From Brassica napus (lineage: Eukaryota > Streptophyta > Magnoliopsida > Brassicales > Brassicaceae): a DNA stretch of 64,000 nucleotides. The notes beneath the pieces are model-generated. The model was not told the origin of the DNA. It made no database searches and saw nothing but the letters and a program-made list of their open reading frames with translations. Positions 22,599-33,070 of this stretch are shown piece by piece; the first letter of the stretch is position 1, and every line of letters begins with the position of its first letter. The position numbers and the translations under genes were made by a program. The DNA is taken from positions 9,066,335 through 9,130,334 of the forward strand of contig NC_063438.1 in assembly GCF_020379485.1 (NCBI RefSeq). Reading direction: 5' to 3'.

Positions 22599-22600
22599 CA
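22100..22600. repeat. AT-rich TTTAATAAATA-type repeats and (AT)n between the two transposase genes
   Basis: This is a run of short degenerate units such as AATAGTTTAATAATTAC, with a pure (AT)n tract near 22570. The same kind of unit fills the introns of the TNPA-like gene. Confidence 0.7.
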
Positions 22601-22609
22601 AATTCGATT

Positions 22610-24679
22610 TTTATAACCACAAAACCACTTATCCCTGCAATTGTTTCATGAACATTTCGTGGTAATAGTTCCTTGAAGGCAAACAGAAGGAGGCGCTGCA
22701 TCATTACATGGCAATCGTGGCTTTTCAAGCCAGTAAACTTTCCTTCCTTTTCTGTCGATACAGTTACGCAAATTAGATGCGTAACCGTCTGGAAATTCCA
22801 CATCGTTTGAAATCCAATCAAAGAACGCATCCTTTCCCGCTGCATCAAGTCGGTATATGGGAAAAGGAGCCCTACCATTCTCATCAACATGAAGTTCTGA
22901 ACGAGCACATATATCGACTATATCCAGTCTTGACTTCAAATTATCCTTTGTTTTACCTTGAACATTAAGGATCGTGTTCATGAGATTGTCAAAAAAGTTC
23001 TTCTCAATATGCATGACATCTAAATTATGCCTTAGTAGATGATCCTCCCAGTATGGCAGATCCCAGAAAATATTTTTTTTGTGCCAGTTATGTAGGTCTC
23101 CAACACCATCTACCGGAAAACGCTCATGTCCACCGACGTCTGGCGTCCTTTCTGCACCAAAATCTCTAAGTTGTGTCTTCAAATCTTTCCCACAAATTTC
23201 CGGAGGTGGACTGTCAAACACCCTCTTGTTCTTCGTAAACAAATTCCTACTTCTACGATATGGATGATCTAGTGGTAGAAATCTCCTATGACAGTCAAAC
23301 CAACACGTTTTCCTTCCGTGTTTTAGTTGGAAAGCATCAGTGTTATCTTGACAATATGGACATGATAGCCTTCCATGCGTTGTCCATCCAGATAACATAC
23401 CATATGCTGGAAAATCACTTATTGTCCACATTAGTACTGCCCGCATTTGAAAGTTTTCTTTATACGACACATTGTATGTTTCAGAACCTTGAGCCCATAG
23501 TTGTTGCAACTCATATATTAGTGGCTGAAGAAACACATCAAGTGATCTCTTAGGATGCTCTGGTCCGGGAACGAGAATCGAGAGAAACAAAAACTCTCGT
23601 CGCAAGCACAAGTTTGGGGGTAGGTTGTATGGTGTAAGAATGACTGGCCATAGAGAATACTGTCTTCCACTCTTGCCAAACGGGCTGAAACCATCAGTAC
23701 ATAATCCAAGGTAGACATTTCTTCTCTCATACGCAAAGTCGGGATACTTTGATTGGAAATGCTTCCACGCTTTTGCATCTGAAGGATGTCTGATCTCACC
23801 ATCTGTTGAGTGCTCCGCATGCCATCTCATTGGTTGCGCTGTGCGTTCAGACATATACAACCTCTGCAACCTTTCCGTCAAAGGCAAATACCACATCCTT
23901 TTATATGGCACTGGAACTCTTCCACTCGTATCTTTATAACGAGGCTTCCCACAAAATTTGCATGAAACCCGCTGTTCATCCGCCCTCCAATAAATCATGC
24001 AGTTGTCTCTGCATACATCTATTACCTGATACGAGAAACCAAGACCAGCTACGAGTTTCTGAACCTCGTAGTATGAGCCAGGAGCTACATTATCTTCGGG
24101 TAGAATACCTTTTACATAATCAGCAATCGCATCCACACAGTCTTCCGCCAAATTATAATCCGTCTTAGTGCCCATCAATCTTGTAGCAGATGATAAAGCT
24201 GAATGACCATCTCTGCAACCTTCGTACAATGGTTGCTTTCCAGCATCCAACATATCATAAAATCCCATAGCTTCGGCATTGGGTAAATCTTCCCCTCTAA
24301 AATGATCATTTACCATATGCTCAGTACCTACACCATAATCTACATCTGTTCTAATTGGTTCTTCTAATCTAACCGCTGGCTGAGGTTCGCTAGTACTACC
24401 ATGTTCATAATCAGTTTCCCCATGATGATACCAAATTTTGTAACTTCGTGTAAACCCACTCAAATATAGATGAGTCCAAACATCCCACTCTTTAATAACC
24501 TTTTTATTTTTACAATTAGAGCAAGGACATCTTAACATACCTGTTTTTGCTTCCGGTTGTCGGTGAACTAACCCCATGAATTCGGTTATACCTCGTTGGT
24601 ATTCTTCCGTAAGCAATCTCGTGTTCGGATCCAAATGAGGTCGATCGATCCAAGAACGAAAATAATTTGAAGAAGACAT
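22610..24679 (-). pseudogene. TNP2-like transposase of the CACTA element, frameshifted and truncated
   Basis: A long frame from the ATG at 24679 begins MSSSNYFRSWIDRPHLDP. Residues ~5-80 form the transposase-associated domain, with the Cys-rich motif CPCSNCKNKK. Residues ~190-650 form the TNP2 transposase domain, with YLPLTERLQRLYMS, LGLCTDGFSPFGKSGRQYS, WPVILTPYNLPP, FPAYGMLSGWTTHGRLSCPY and HNLDVMHIEKNFFDNLMNT. Near 22732 one extra base shifts the frame; the expected continuation (GLKSHDCHVMMQRLL) is read in another frame to about 22610, then ends in AT-rich repeats. TNP2 proteins are usually around 1000 residues, so the C-terminal part is missing. A TATA box lies about 90 bp upstream. The protein is probably inactive. 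Confidence 0.85.
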
Positions 24680-24764
24680 GTTTTTTATGAATCAAATTCG
24701 TGTGAAAAGAGAGTGAGAGGGAGGATGAAGATATGGAGTGAATGAAGAGGAAGAGGGGTGCTTG

Positions 24765-24772
24765 TATTTATA
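24765..24772 (-). promoter_or_regulatory. TATA box of the TNP2-like gene
   Basis: The minus strand reads CTATAAATACAAGC about 90 bp upstream of the ATG at 24679, followed by a CT-rich leader. The spacing fits transcription starting about 60 bp before the start codon. Confidence 0.65.
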
Positions 24773-24779
24773 GTTGAAA

Positions 24780-25110
24780 TCCTTCCGACAGACCGAGGAA
24801 ATTCCGACGGATTTCCGATGCCAACGGCTAGTTCGTCGGAATTTCCTCGGAATTTTTAAAATCCCCCAACAGCTCTCCAACGGCTCTCTAACGTCTATAA
24901 TATTTCCTCGGAATTCATCGGTTTTTTTCCGAGGAATACAATTTTCCTCGGAATTCCATAAGAATATTCCGACGGAATGATATTTCCTCGAAATTCCGTC
25001 GGTATATTCCGAGGAAATTCCGAGGAAACCAAATTTTGTGTTTCCTCGGAATTTCCTCGAAATTTCCTCGGGATTTTCCGAGGATTTCATTTTCCGTCGG
25101 AACGTCCGTC
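24780..25110. repeat. Right subterminal repeats of the CACTA element
   Basis: Dense TTCCGAGGAA/TTCCGACGG motifs in both orientations, the counterpart of 19660-20065. They begin immediately upstream of the TNP2-like TATA box, so promoter and binding array abut. Confidence 0.8.
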
Positions 25111-25189
25111 AGAATACCGCTGTTTTCTTGTAGTGTCAAATACCTTGTCCATACGAAAACAATGATCAAAAGAACTGAAGCAAAAGAAA

Positions 25190-26100
25190 TCCTACTATAT
25201 ATTAATTGAGAAGTCACTTTAATGATTTTTGCTTACGTATCGATCATAGGTAAACTCTTACAAAATTGTTATAATTTGATTGGTTGATGATTTTTAATTT
25301 TTATTTATTTTATTTAGATCTAAAAAAAAGGTAAGTCTATAACCAATTAATATTACTTGCCAAATAATTTACATAGTATTACAAATAATGATTTATGTTA
25401 AATAATTGTTAAAATTATAGAAAGAGAAATAAATTGATCATTTCTTATATTTATAAACTACATAAAATAATAAATGACAAACTGTTTATATAAATTATTA
25501 TAGTGATTTTATATTCTTATTTAAAAGCATTATATTTTGTGTAAATTATCATAATAACTATTAACATCTTCTAAAGTTCATATTACATGCTTTATAAATC
25601 ATTTATAAAAACATTTATCAAATTATTTATCTTGGCTTATTGTATATTTTAAATTATTATAAGAGTTTGTATGTCATCTATGAGAGCTTATAAATTAATT
25701 TATAAAATTTATTTTAAAATCTTATTCTACTCTCCTACTATATATTAATTGAGAAGTGACTTAAGAGACTTTTTCTTATGTGTCGATCATATATGAAATC
25801 CTAAAAAATTGTTATAAATTGATTGGTCGATATTATTTTATATAGATAAATTTTGTATATTTTTAAAAATACATAAATTAATAAAGGACAATTTATTTTG
25901 ATATAAATCAATATAATGATTTTATATTCTTATTTAAAAGCATTATATTTTATATAAATTATCATAATAACTATTAACATCTTCTAAAGTTCATATTATA
26001 TGCTTTATAAATCATCTATAAAAACATTTATCAAATTATTTATCTTGGCTTATTGTATATTTTAAATTATCATAAGAGTTTGTAAGTCATCTATAAGAAC
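25190..26100 (+). mobile_element. Two tandem Helitron-like 5' ends
   Basis: Units start TCCTACTATATATTAATTGA at 25190 and at 25733 and continue with AGAAGT(C/G)ACTT. Each then carries related AT-rich sequence ending near TTTATAAAATTTATTTTAAA. The second unit is truncated at about 26100. The same sequence family lies just beyond the Helitron end at 4041-4308 and its copy. TC-start and absence of terminal inverted repeats fit ATREP-like Helitrons. Confidence 0.5.
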
Positions 26101-27938
26101 AGACTATTGATGGACTAGAAGACCATTGATGACATGGTGAAAGCTTTAGTGGAGGAGCGTCTGAAAGTTCTAGGGAAAATTCCCGAAATCAATGATAACC
26201 TCTCAAACGCCGGCAAAGAAATTTTTTATCGTTGGCATCACCGCAGCAGAATATGCAGCAGAAGTCTGTCAATAGTCCAGCGTTAGGCGAGACTCCTGGT
26301 AAGGTTAGGGGACCGAAAAAGAATTTGGCCAAGGAGCTTGATAAGGATACATGGATGAAAAGGACTTTGGGTGAAGATTTTGGTAGTGTCGCTAAAGCTA
26401 CTGATCTTGATTTCGTATATGTTTCTCCTTCAAAGGCTACTACGGATGATAAGGATGCTATGGTTCCAGCCTATGGACGTGGCTGCAGGGGCAGGCGTAC
26501 TGTAAAGGATGAGGATGCCGCTGATAAGAAAAAAACAGTGTATGAAGAGGCTGCGTTGAAGAGGAAGGAGAAGGCTGATGGTAAGAGAAAAGAGGTTGAG
26601 TTAAAGAAGCAAAAACAGACTGAGTTAGAGAATCAAGAAGCCAAGGCTAAGATAAAAGAGACCGAGTTAAAGAAGAAAAAACAGGCTGGATAAAGAAGCA
26701 AAAAGAGGCTGAGTTAAAGAACAAAAATGTGACTCCACCGCGTGTCAATGTAATTAGATGCATGGTTGAAAAAATCTGGAGAGGACAGTGACTTTGCTGT
26801 GGTGAACGACGAAGTTCTTGCGGAAGAGAACGAATTGGCGCCGGAGTCTGATGTCGAGAATCAGGAAGTTGTTAGATCTACGGTAGTAAGCGAATATCGG
26901 GAGAAAAGTGTTCAATTTTCTCCAAAAGGGGTTGCATTGACGGCAGTTTCTTCACCACCAGTTTTTCCGTATATTGGAGACAATGGAACGACATGCATGA
27001 GGAAGAAGGTTAAGCCTTCATCAGCAATATATAACCCTCTAGAACCTGTTGATCCGGCGCTATTCGAAAAACTTATGCAACACATTAAGGTAATTTCACC
27101 CAAACCACCAAAACCAGCAGATAAACCACTACTCCTCTCAGCTGATCATGAGAGTGACTTCTACAGTATACTCATGCATGAAATACCGTGGCCGGAAAAG
27201 GAATATAGATGGGTGTTTGATAATGTAAGTCTTTATTACGGCTGAGTTATATATTCTTTTATTATATTGCCGCTAACTTATATATTTGATTACGGCTGAC
27301 TTGTTAATATTCTTTGTTTAGCATGTCGCTGCGTATATTAACGTCCTCATTAAAAGGTCCATGTGAAATCTCAGCCCATTCTTGTCCAAGCGGATTGCCT
27401 TCCTTGACGTTTGGGTCTTAAGGCAGTGGTTATGAAGATCTAATAAACGGTAAGCTTCACCTTGAATTTTCCAACAAAATTGAAGTGGTATGAAGATGTA
27501 GATCACTTGTACGGATGTCTTCAAACCGGCAGAAATCACTGGGTGGCGTTTCACGTGAATCTGAAGAAGGAGAAGATTGATTGCTACAATCCAATCTTTG
27601 GACATGTAACACCCGAAAGTGAGCAGAGAATACTAGATTCATTTAAACCGCTAACGCTTATGCTTCCCGCGATGTTGAGTGAATTTATTCCTGTCAATCT
27701 CCGAGCCCCTAGTAAGAAGAAGTTCACATTCGGAAGGAGGAGCAAAAAATACACTCCATAAAACACCCAGATTAGCGATTGTGGGGTGTATTCATTAAAG
27801 TTTGTGGAGTGTCTAGCGCTTGGTGTAACTTTTGATGGGATAAACGATAACAATATTCAAGGTTTACGAATGAAGATGGCAGCAGAGATCCTCGATGAAG
27901 GAGGAAATATTGGGATGAAAAATTTGCTGTCCAATTGA
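26100..27938 (+). pseudogene. Ulp1-type (C48) protease gene of a transposon, broken
   Basis: Plus-strand pieces in different frames make up one protein. They are a start-less N-terminus (VKALVEERLKVLGKI), a Lys/Glu-rich coiled region (26232-26693), a middle piece with LLSADHESDFYSILMHEIPW (26766-27222), an intron (27223-27322, GT/AG), then HVAAYINVLIKRSM and the Ulp1 catalytic domain. Catalytic His is in NHWVAF (27537), Asp in IDCYNP, and the Cys nucleophile in SDCGVYSLKFVECLALGVTF (27780). A TAA at 27759 stops translation six codons before the Cys region is completed, and there are at least three further frameshifts or stops upstream. Ulp1-like genes are hallmark cargo of Brassicaceae MULEs such as the Kaonashi type. 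A functional SUMO protease is unlikely. The DNA-transposase part is absent. Confidence 0.7.
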
Positions 27939-28677
27939 ATCTGTGTTTGTTATTTTGTACTTGACTTAAGTTGTTTAATTTTATTAAGTATTTGACTTTA
28001 GCTAATATATCTCAGTCTTATAGTTTTTATAACTCAGCCATGTCGTATATGTGTAACTCAGGCATACCCCAAACATACCTTAAAATCGAAAATGTTCATA
28101 TAACTCAGCCGAAATGTTATATGTAACTCAGACGTATCCATTTAAATAAATCAGCCATATATCCACCATACCCTAAAATCGAAAAATGTTTATATAACTT
28201 AGTCGTATCGATTAGTATAAATCAGCCATTATGCTATTATAACTCAGCCATACCTCAAATATACCCTAGAATTTAAAAAAAAATGAAATGTTTATACTTT
28301 AAAATGTTATATTGAAACTCCAATTATCAATTTGAAGTGAATATATAATCAACTGAATGTGTCTTCTTTATTGAATATTCGAATTTAGAATCCATCTATG
28401 ATCTTCAGGTATATGTTGTCTTATGATTACTTAAAACCTTACATTTAGATATAAGGTGTGAGCATAATTCAAAACTCGTAAACTATTATTGTGTTATTTA
28501 TTATGAATTTGTGTTATTTATTATATTTCTTACACCATAAATCCAAATCCGAAACCTAAATCCCCAAAAAAACAAACCTAAACCCTAAATAAGCAACTTT
28601 AAACCCTAAACCCCAATTATTAAGTCAGCCGTAAATGTTAAAGCAACTCAGCCGTGAAGTATAACTTAATCTTGACG

Positions 28678-28689
28678 TTTGGCGGGAAA
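28678..28689 (+). promoter_or_regulatory. E2F-like site upstream of the unknown gene
   Basis: TTTGGCGGGAAA matches the consensus for E2F/DP cell-cycle factors and lies about 150 bp before the ATG at 28838, ahead of a CTATATAT TATA-like box near 28746. A weaker GGGCGGGAA lies upstream of the F-box gene near 31921. Function is inferred. Confidence 0.35.
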
Positions 28690-28837
28690 AAGATAACTGA
28701 ATCTTGGAAAATTTTAACTCACGACGTTTGACGTTCTATACTTCTCTATATATTGTCCCCTCTCTTACACCTTTGCTTACGCCTTTCTCTCTCTAGAAAA
28801 AAACCTAAACAATATCTCTCTATCCCTATCAAAAGTT

Positions 28838-29438
28838 ATGCCGATTGTTCATGGTTATTCAACGAAGTTAGAGAACAAAGTCAATGCAATACTAAGCTCT
28901 GCAAATCGTGAAACCCTCCCTCTTCTATACCCTGGTCCGGGTGACTTGCTTGACACAACCAGCACTACCTGGTTCAAATTTTTTAGTGATCTCTCCCTCG
29001 TCATCCCGTCGATTCTTGCAGAAGGATGGGTTCATGATTGGCCGAGATACCGCGTCATTCCCGATCATTTTAAGGAACGCTGGTTTCTTCAACTCGCTGT
29101 AAGGACGGGATATGTGTCCATATTAGATATATCAACAGTTTGTACACTCTGTCTACATTGAGAACACGTGTGTTCTTACCAACAGTTATGTAATTTTTTT
29201 GTTGTAGCGCAAAAACACGTGGGATCGAAAGCATAATTCGACAGTTTGGACACATTTTAATCTTGTGGCCAGAACGCTATTTCGTTGTCAGATGCGCCAT
29301 TTGAAGAGCACTTGGGCAAACGGAGGCGACAAGCCTCCGTGGATGCTAACTAGAGTTTGGCGTGATCTCGTCCACATGTTTGAAGAGTTTGGTTCTTACA
29401 ATTTTTGTTTCCGAAGTGATGCCTTGTCTGTATTTTGA
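28838..29438 (+). CDS. Unknown two-exon protein, probably transposon cargo
   Basis: Exon 1 (28838-29098) and exon 2 (29208-29438) join in phase 0 through a GT...TTGTTGTAG intron and give 163 residues with no break. The start MPIVHGYSTKLENKVNAI follows a TATA-like box and an E2F-like site. Recognisable features are WVHDWPRYRVIPDHFKERWF before the junction and NTWDRKHNSTVWTHFNLVAR after it, with many aromatic and basic residues and no membrane segment. I do not recognise the family. Its position between the Ulp1 relic and the GRF zinc-finger relic, within AACTCAGCC repeats, suggests it travels with them. It is the only member of this block that is still open throughout. Confidence 0.5.
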
Positions 29439-30107
29439 ACATGATAATTTATGTTTCTGAATGTAATTCGACATGTCGAATTCATATTTCTTTTATATTA
29501 TGTATTATAACTCAGCCACAATGTAAATATAATTCAGCCATATCTGTTAACATAACTCAGCCACAACGTTTACATAACTCAACAGTGAATGTTAATATAA
29601 CTCAGCCACAACTTTATGTTAACTCAGCCAAAACGTATAAGGTAACTCAGCTGTGAATGTTAATATAACTCAGCCACAACTTTAAGTTAACTCAGCCAAA
29701 ACGTATAAGGTAACTCAGCTGTGAATGTTAATATAAATCAGCCACAATATTACGCTAACTCAGTCTTGAATGTTTCTGTGAAGGTTTATACCAGAGCGTA
29801 GATTATCACTCACCCATTTCATTATTAATGGGAAGTTTCCACTTGCTTAATTGGACTGAGTTGTCGATTAATTATGGCGCGTGAGGAATAACTCCACCAA
29901 CGATATGAGAATATCGAGACTAATTATTATGAGTTTGAAATATACAATTGTCACACATGTGTCGAGTGATTTACAATATCGAGACATTGAAATTTTATAT
30001 ACTTAATACTTAAAAAGGAAAAAAATAAACGTTGCCGTTTTATGATGTTGTCTTCTTACTCACCCTAAAGTCGCACTAATGTTTATGAAATTTTTTTGAG
30101 AATAAAA

Positions 30108-30601
30108 ATGTCTTCCTCATCCTGCGTTTCAGAAGAAAATTCTTACAGACGACGTTTGAACGCGGAAATAGGAACGCGGAAACAATGTTGGTGTGGTGAA
30201 CCCTCTAAATTTTTTACATCTGGAGCGCCACAAATCTAGGAAGAGTGGATATTGCTGCACAAAAGGATATAATAAGGTTCATTTTGGTTCGTATTTTGCA
30301 TGTTCTGTAACGTTATACTTAGATCTGATTATATTGGTGAAAACAGAGACATTTATTCAAATGGGCGGATGAATGTTTGGTGGAAGAGGTTGGGGATATT
30401 AAGTCACTGATAAGTGGCATGAACAAAGACATCTCGGAATTTAGACTTAACGTTGCTCGGTTGGAGAAAGAGATTGAAGGAATAAAGACGGAATCTGAGA
30501 AAAAAGGAGAAGAATGTATGAGTCAAGGTCGGTGTTTGAGGAATGTGATTGTTTGTGGGGTTGGAATAGCGTTACTTTGCTACTACTACTTCTTTGTTTA
30601 G
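30108..30601 (+). pseudogene. GRF-type zinc-finger protein with C-terminal membrane segment, frameshifted
   Basis: Exon 1 starts at the ATG at 30108 (MSSSSCVSEENSYRRRLNAE) and reads QCWCGEPSKFFTSG, the first half of a GRF zinc finger. A frameshift near 30225 moves the second half (KSGYCCTKGYNK) into another frame. A GT/AG intron (30277-30346) leads to exon 2: RHLFKWADECLVEEVGDIKS, a coiled-coil segment and a hydrophobic tail (VIVCGVGIALLCYYYFFV) that looks like a single membrane anchor. Small GRF-finger proteins with such a tail are common in Brassicaceae and are often transposon-linked. Without the frame repair it cannot form the finger. Role unknown; nucleic-acid binding is the family expectation. 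Confidence 0.6.
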
Positions 30602-31087
30602 TCATGTTTTGTAATCATAAGTCAGCCTATGTTTTATGTAACTCAGACTTAACGTATTAAATAACTCAGCCGTCATACTAATGATAATTCAGCCATAATT
30701 AAACATAACCCAGCCATAAGTGACGAAAACTCAGCCGTAATTAAACCAAAAGATTCACATTACATCTTCACCAATTCCTTGTGTCGCTAAACTGGCTTAT
30801 CGGTTCAAAATCACGAAAGAAGCACTTAATGTACTTCGTAACAATAACTCAGCCGTATCATTTTAATAATCTCAGTCTTAACGTTTAGGTTGGTTTAACT
30901 CAGACCGTAACGTTTATTAAGTCAGATCTAACTCAGCCGTCATTAAACAATAACTCAGCCATAATTAAACTATAAATCAGCCAAAAGAAACAATAACTCA
31001 GCCTTCATTACATTAATTTGTTGTTCGACATACATAATGACATAGCAAAGAACTTACGAAAAGATAAGATTCTGATACATTACATCT

Positions 31088-31780
31088 TCACCACTTCTTT
31101 GTGTCCCTAAACAAGCTTATCGGTTCAAAATCACGTAAGAACATGCCCATCTCTTTGATCCAGAAACAGTGGTCACACATGTTGTCATCCTTAGCCACAT
31201 CAATGTGCCACAAGCAGCGACATTGTCGCTCCACAAGATTTGCACATTGGCAACTATAAAACAACAGAAGATAAGCTGAAATGAACATGGCCCTATGTTG
31301 GCGGAACTCGTCAGAATCCACAAACCCCATCCCCATTTAACAGATCGCCTAGTTTCTCGATCCTGTCAACTGATTCTCTTGGAATACCAGCAAAATACTG
31401 CCCATCACACCAAAAGGTTGCTCGAGTAATTGCGTGTATATACACAATACACTCATTTGCTGCATCTGCTGCACGCTTCATTAGAGAAAGCCCTTCTTCT
31501 TTAAGGCTGAATGAGAAGAAAATCTGTACACCCTTTATATAAAGTGTGCTTGAATTTCTCTCAGCGTAGTAAGTTTTCAACAACTCAGAAGGCATATTGA
31601 GTCCCCAGGGAACGGATAACACATCGTAAAATGGTATACCCTATGCCGCTCTGCTAACACCTTCATCGACTTGGACGATGCTTTGAGGCCATAGAGATCT
31701 TGGAAGGAGTTACGGGCCACACGTTCAACCACCAATGCCTGAATTTCATCAGACAATTCGAAAAGAGAGAAATATTTCAT
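31088..31780 (-). pseudogene. F-box protein of the At2g35280-like family, two frameshifts
   Basis: The ATG at 31780 opens an F-box (FELSDEIQALVVERVARNSF, then LKASSKSMKVLAE). The frame shifts near 31622, continues as LSVPWGLNMPSELLKTYYAE and LYIKGVQIFFSFSLKEEGLS (a Sel1/TPR-like repeat region) to about 31330, then shifts again. It ends with a Cys-rich segment (CQCANLVERQCRCLWHIDVA, NMCDHCFWIKEMG) and DFEPISLFRDTKKW before the stop at 31090-31088. This domain order fits plant F-box proteins resembling At2g35280, which act as substrate adaptors of SCF ubiquitin ligases. Each frameshift is a single-base event, so sequencing error cannot be excluded, but two make a pseudogene likely. A second, unrelated copy of this family is at 48679-60862. 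Confidence 0.7.
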
Positions 31781-32359
31781 TTACTCTCAGAGGGGTGAAG
31801 TTGATTTAGAGAGAGAGAGAGCAATTGTGTAAAAAAATAGAGAGTTGAACATGTAATTGTCCGAGAAGTGCCTTATTTATCGGCAGTAAAACGGTTTTCA
31901 TACCGCGACGTTTCTTATTTTGGGCGGGAAGTTATTCCATAACCCAGACGTAATGTATTTCATTCAATAAACCAGCCGTTTATTATAATAACTCAGCCGG
32001 AATTGACTTCACGACGTTTCGTATTTTTGGCAGGAATTTTAACAATTGCGTTTGAAAAAGAGAGCTGGCATTAAAAATCGAGACCATTATTATGCGTGAG
32101 ATAAAATTCGGATGCCGTGAGTAATTTAATCTCAGCAAGAAAGAGTAATTTAATTCGCGACTTTCGTATTTTAAAAATCAATAATTATGTAGGGGCTATT
32201 AAGTTATGTAGGGACTATTAAGTACAGACATATCATTTTTCGATGTTTTCCTCAGCTGTAACTGGCTAATTATGCCGCCATTGTTTTGGCTTGTAAAAAT
32301 ACGTCTGAAACTAATACCAAGATATGGCAATCCAAAACCCAGCCATAAGCTTATCTATG

Positions 32360-33070
32360 TTGAGAAATGATATCTAGGAAGGAAGACTTCTACTATACAC
32401 AAGACATCTTGAGAAGTCTTCCTTTTTAAATATTGGCTTAATTTTGAATTTGAAAAATTCTCGAAAATTCCAGAGAAGACTTCTCGAGAAGTCTTCTCGG
32501 ATAAACATGTTAGTTTTGCAATTGACTAAAGGGTGTCAAAAAATTTGACTTTTTATTGAAGATTTATGGGGAAGTCTTCTCGAAAAAGACATCTATAGAA
32601 GTTTTATGAAAGTCTTCTCAATGTCGCAAAAATTCTACCTAAAATACTTTTGCAATTGACTATATTTGACTTTTTCAGAGAAGACTTTTGTAGAACTATT
32701 CTGTCGGAAGACTTCTACCGAAGTCTTCTCTTGTAACCAAAGGTTTGACCAAAACCCGGAATAAAATTTGAGAAGGCTTCTCATTAATATTAAATGTTTC
32801 ACTATTATTTTTCAATTGCAAAAGTAACCCACGCAACAATGAAAAGACTTCGGAAAAACTTTCAGAAGATTTTTATAAATTTTTTTTCCGAGAAGTCTTC
32901 TATAAAAAGTCAAATTTCTGACAAACTTTGATCAATTACAAAATTTCTGGGATTTTCGGTTTTTTTTCTTAATAAAAAAAAGTTAGAAGACTTCTAGGGA
33001 AGTCTTCTTGATGGAGAACACATCTAGAAAAGTCTTCTGAAACTCTAGTCTTCCAAAAGTCTTCGCGAAC
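32360..33070. repeat. Cluster of AGAAGTCTTC/GAAGACTTCT palindromes
   Basis: About 15 copies of GAAGACTTC or AAGTCTTC in both orientations within 700 bp, including the perfect palindrome GAGAAGACTTCTC next to GAGAAGTCTTCTC at about 32493. The same motif occurs at 150-700. Individual copies are joined by AT-rich filler. The cluster has no coding frame. Confidence 0.75.

Larger units (their letters stand above)
19625..25135 (-). mobile_element. CACTA (En/Spm) DNA transposon, complete with both ends
   Basis: TIRs begin CACTACAAGAAAACATCGGC on the left and CACTACAAGAAAACAGCGGT (reverse complement) on the right. Four bases, TCAA, flank both ends (19621-19624 and 25136-25139); the usual target duplication is three. 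Subterminal regions are packed with TTCCGAGGAA-type repeats. The element is 5511 bp and carries a TNP2-like gene followed by a TNPA-like gene, both on the minus strand and both broken, so it is probably immobile unless helped in trans. Confidence 0.9.
27990..32345 (+). repeat. Dispersed AACTCAGCC repeats
   Basis: I count about 17 exact copies of AACTCAGCC, and a similar number of one- or two-base variants (AAATCAGCC, AACTCAGAC, AACTCAGCTG). All are in the same orientation, and they cluster at 28030-28260, 29510-29770, 30610-31010 and 31930-32000. Spacing in the densest cluster is about 20-30 bp, with ATGTTAATAT-like fillers. They fill the spacers between the four gene-like units and are absent from the exons. 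Confidence 0.8.

Noticed and set aside
22646..22745. C-terminal end of the long TNP2 frame (WLEKPRLPCNDAAPP...)
   Set aside because: Not family-like; the conserved continuation is found in another frame, so this tail is a frameshift product.
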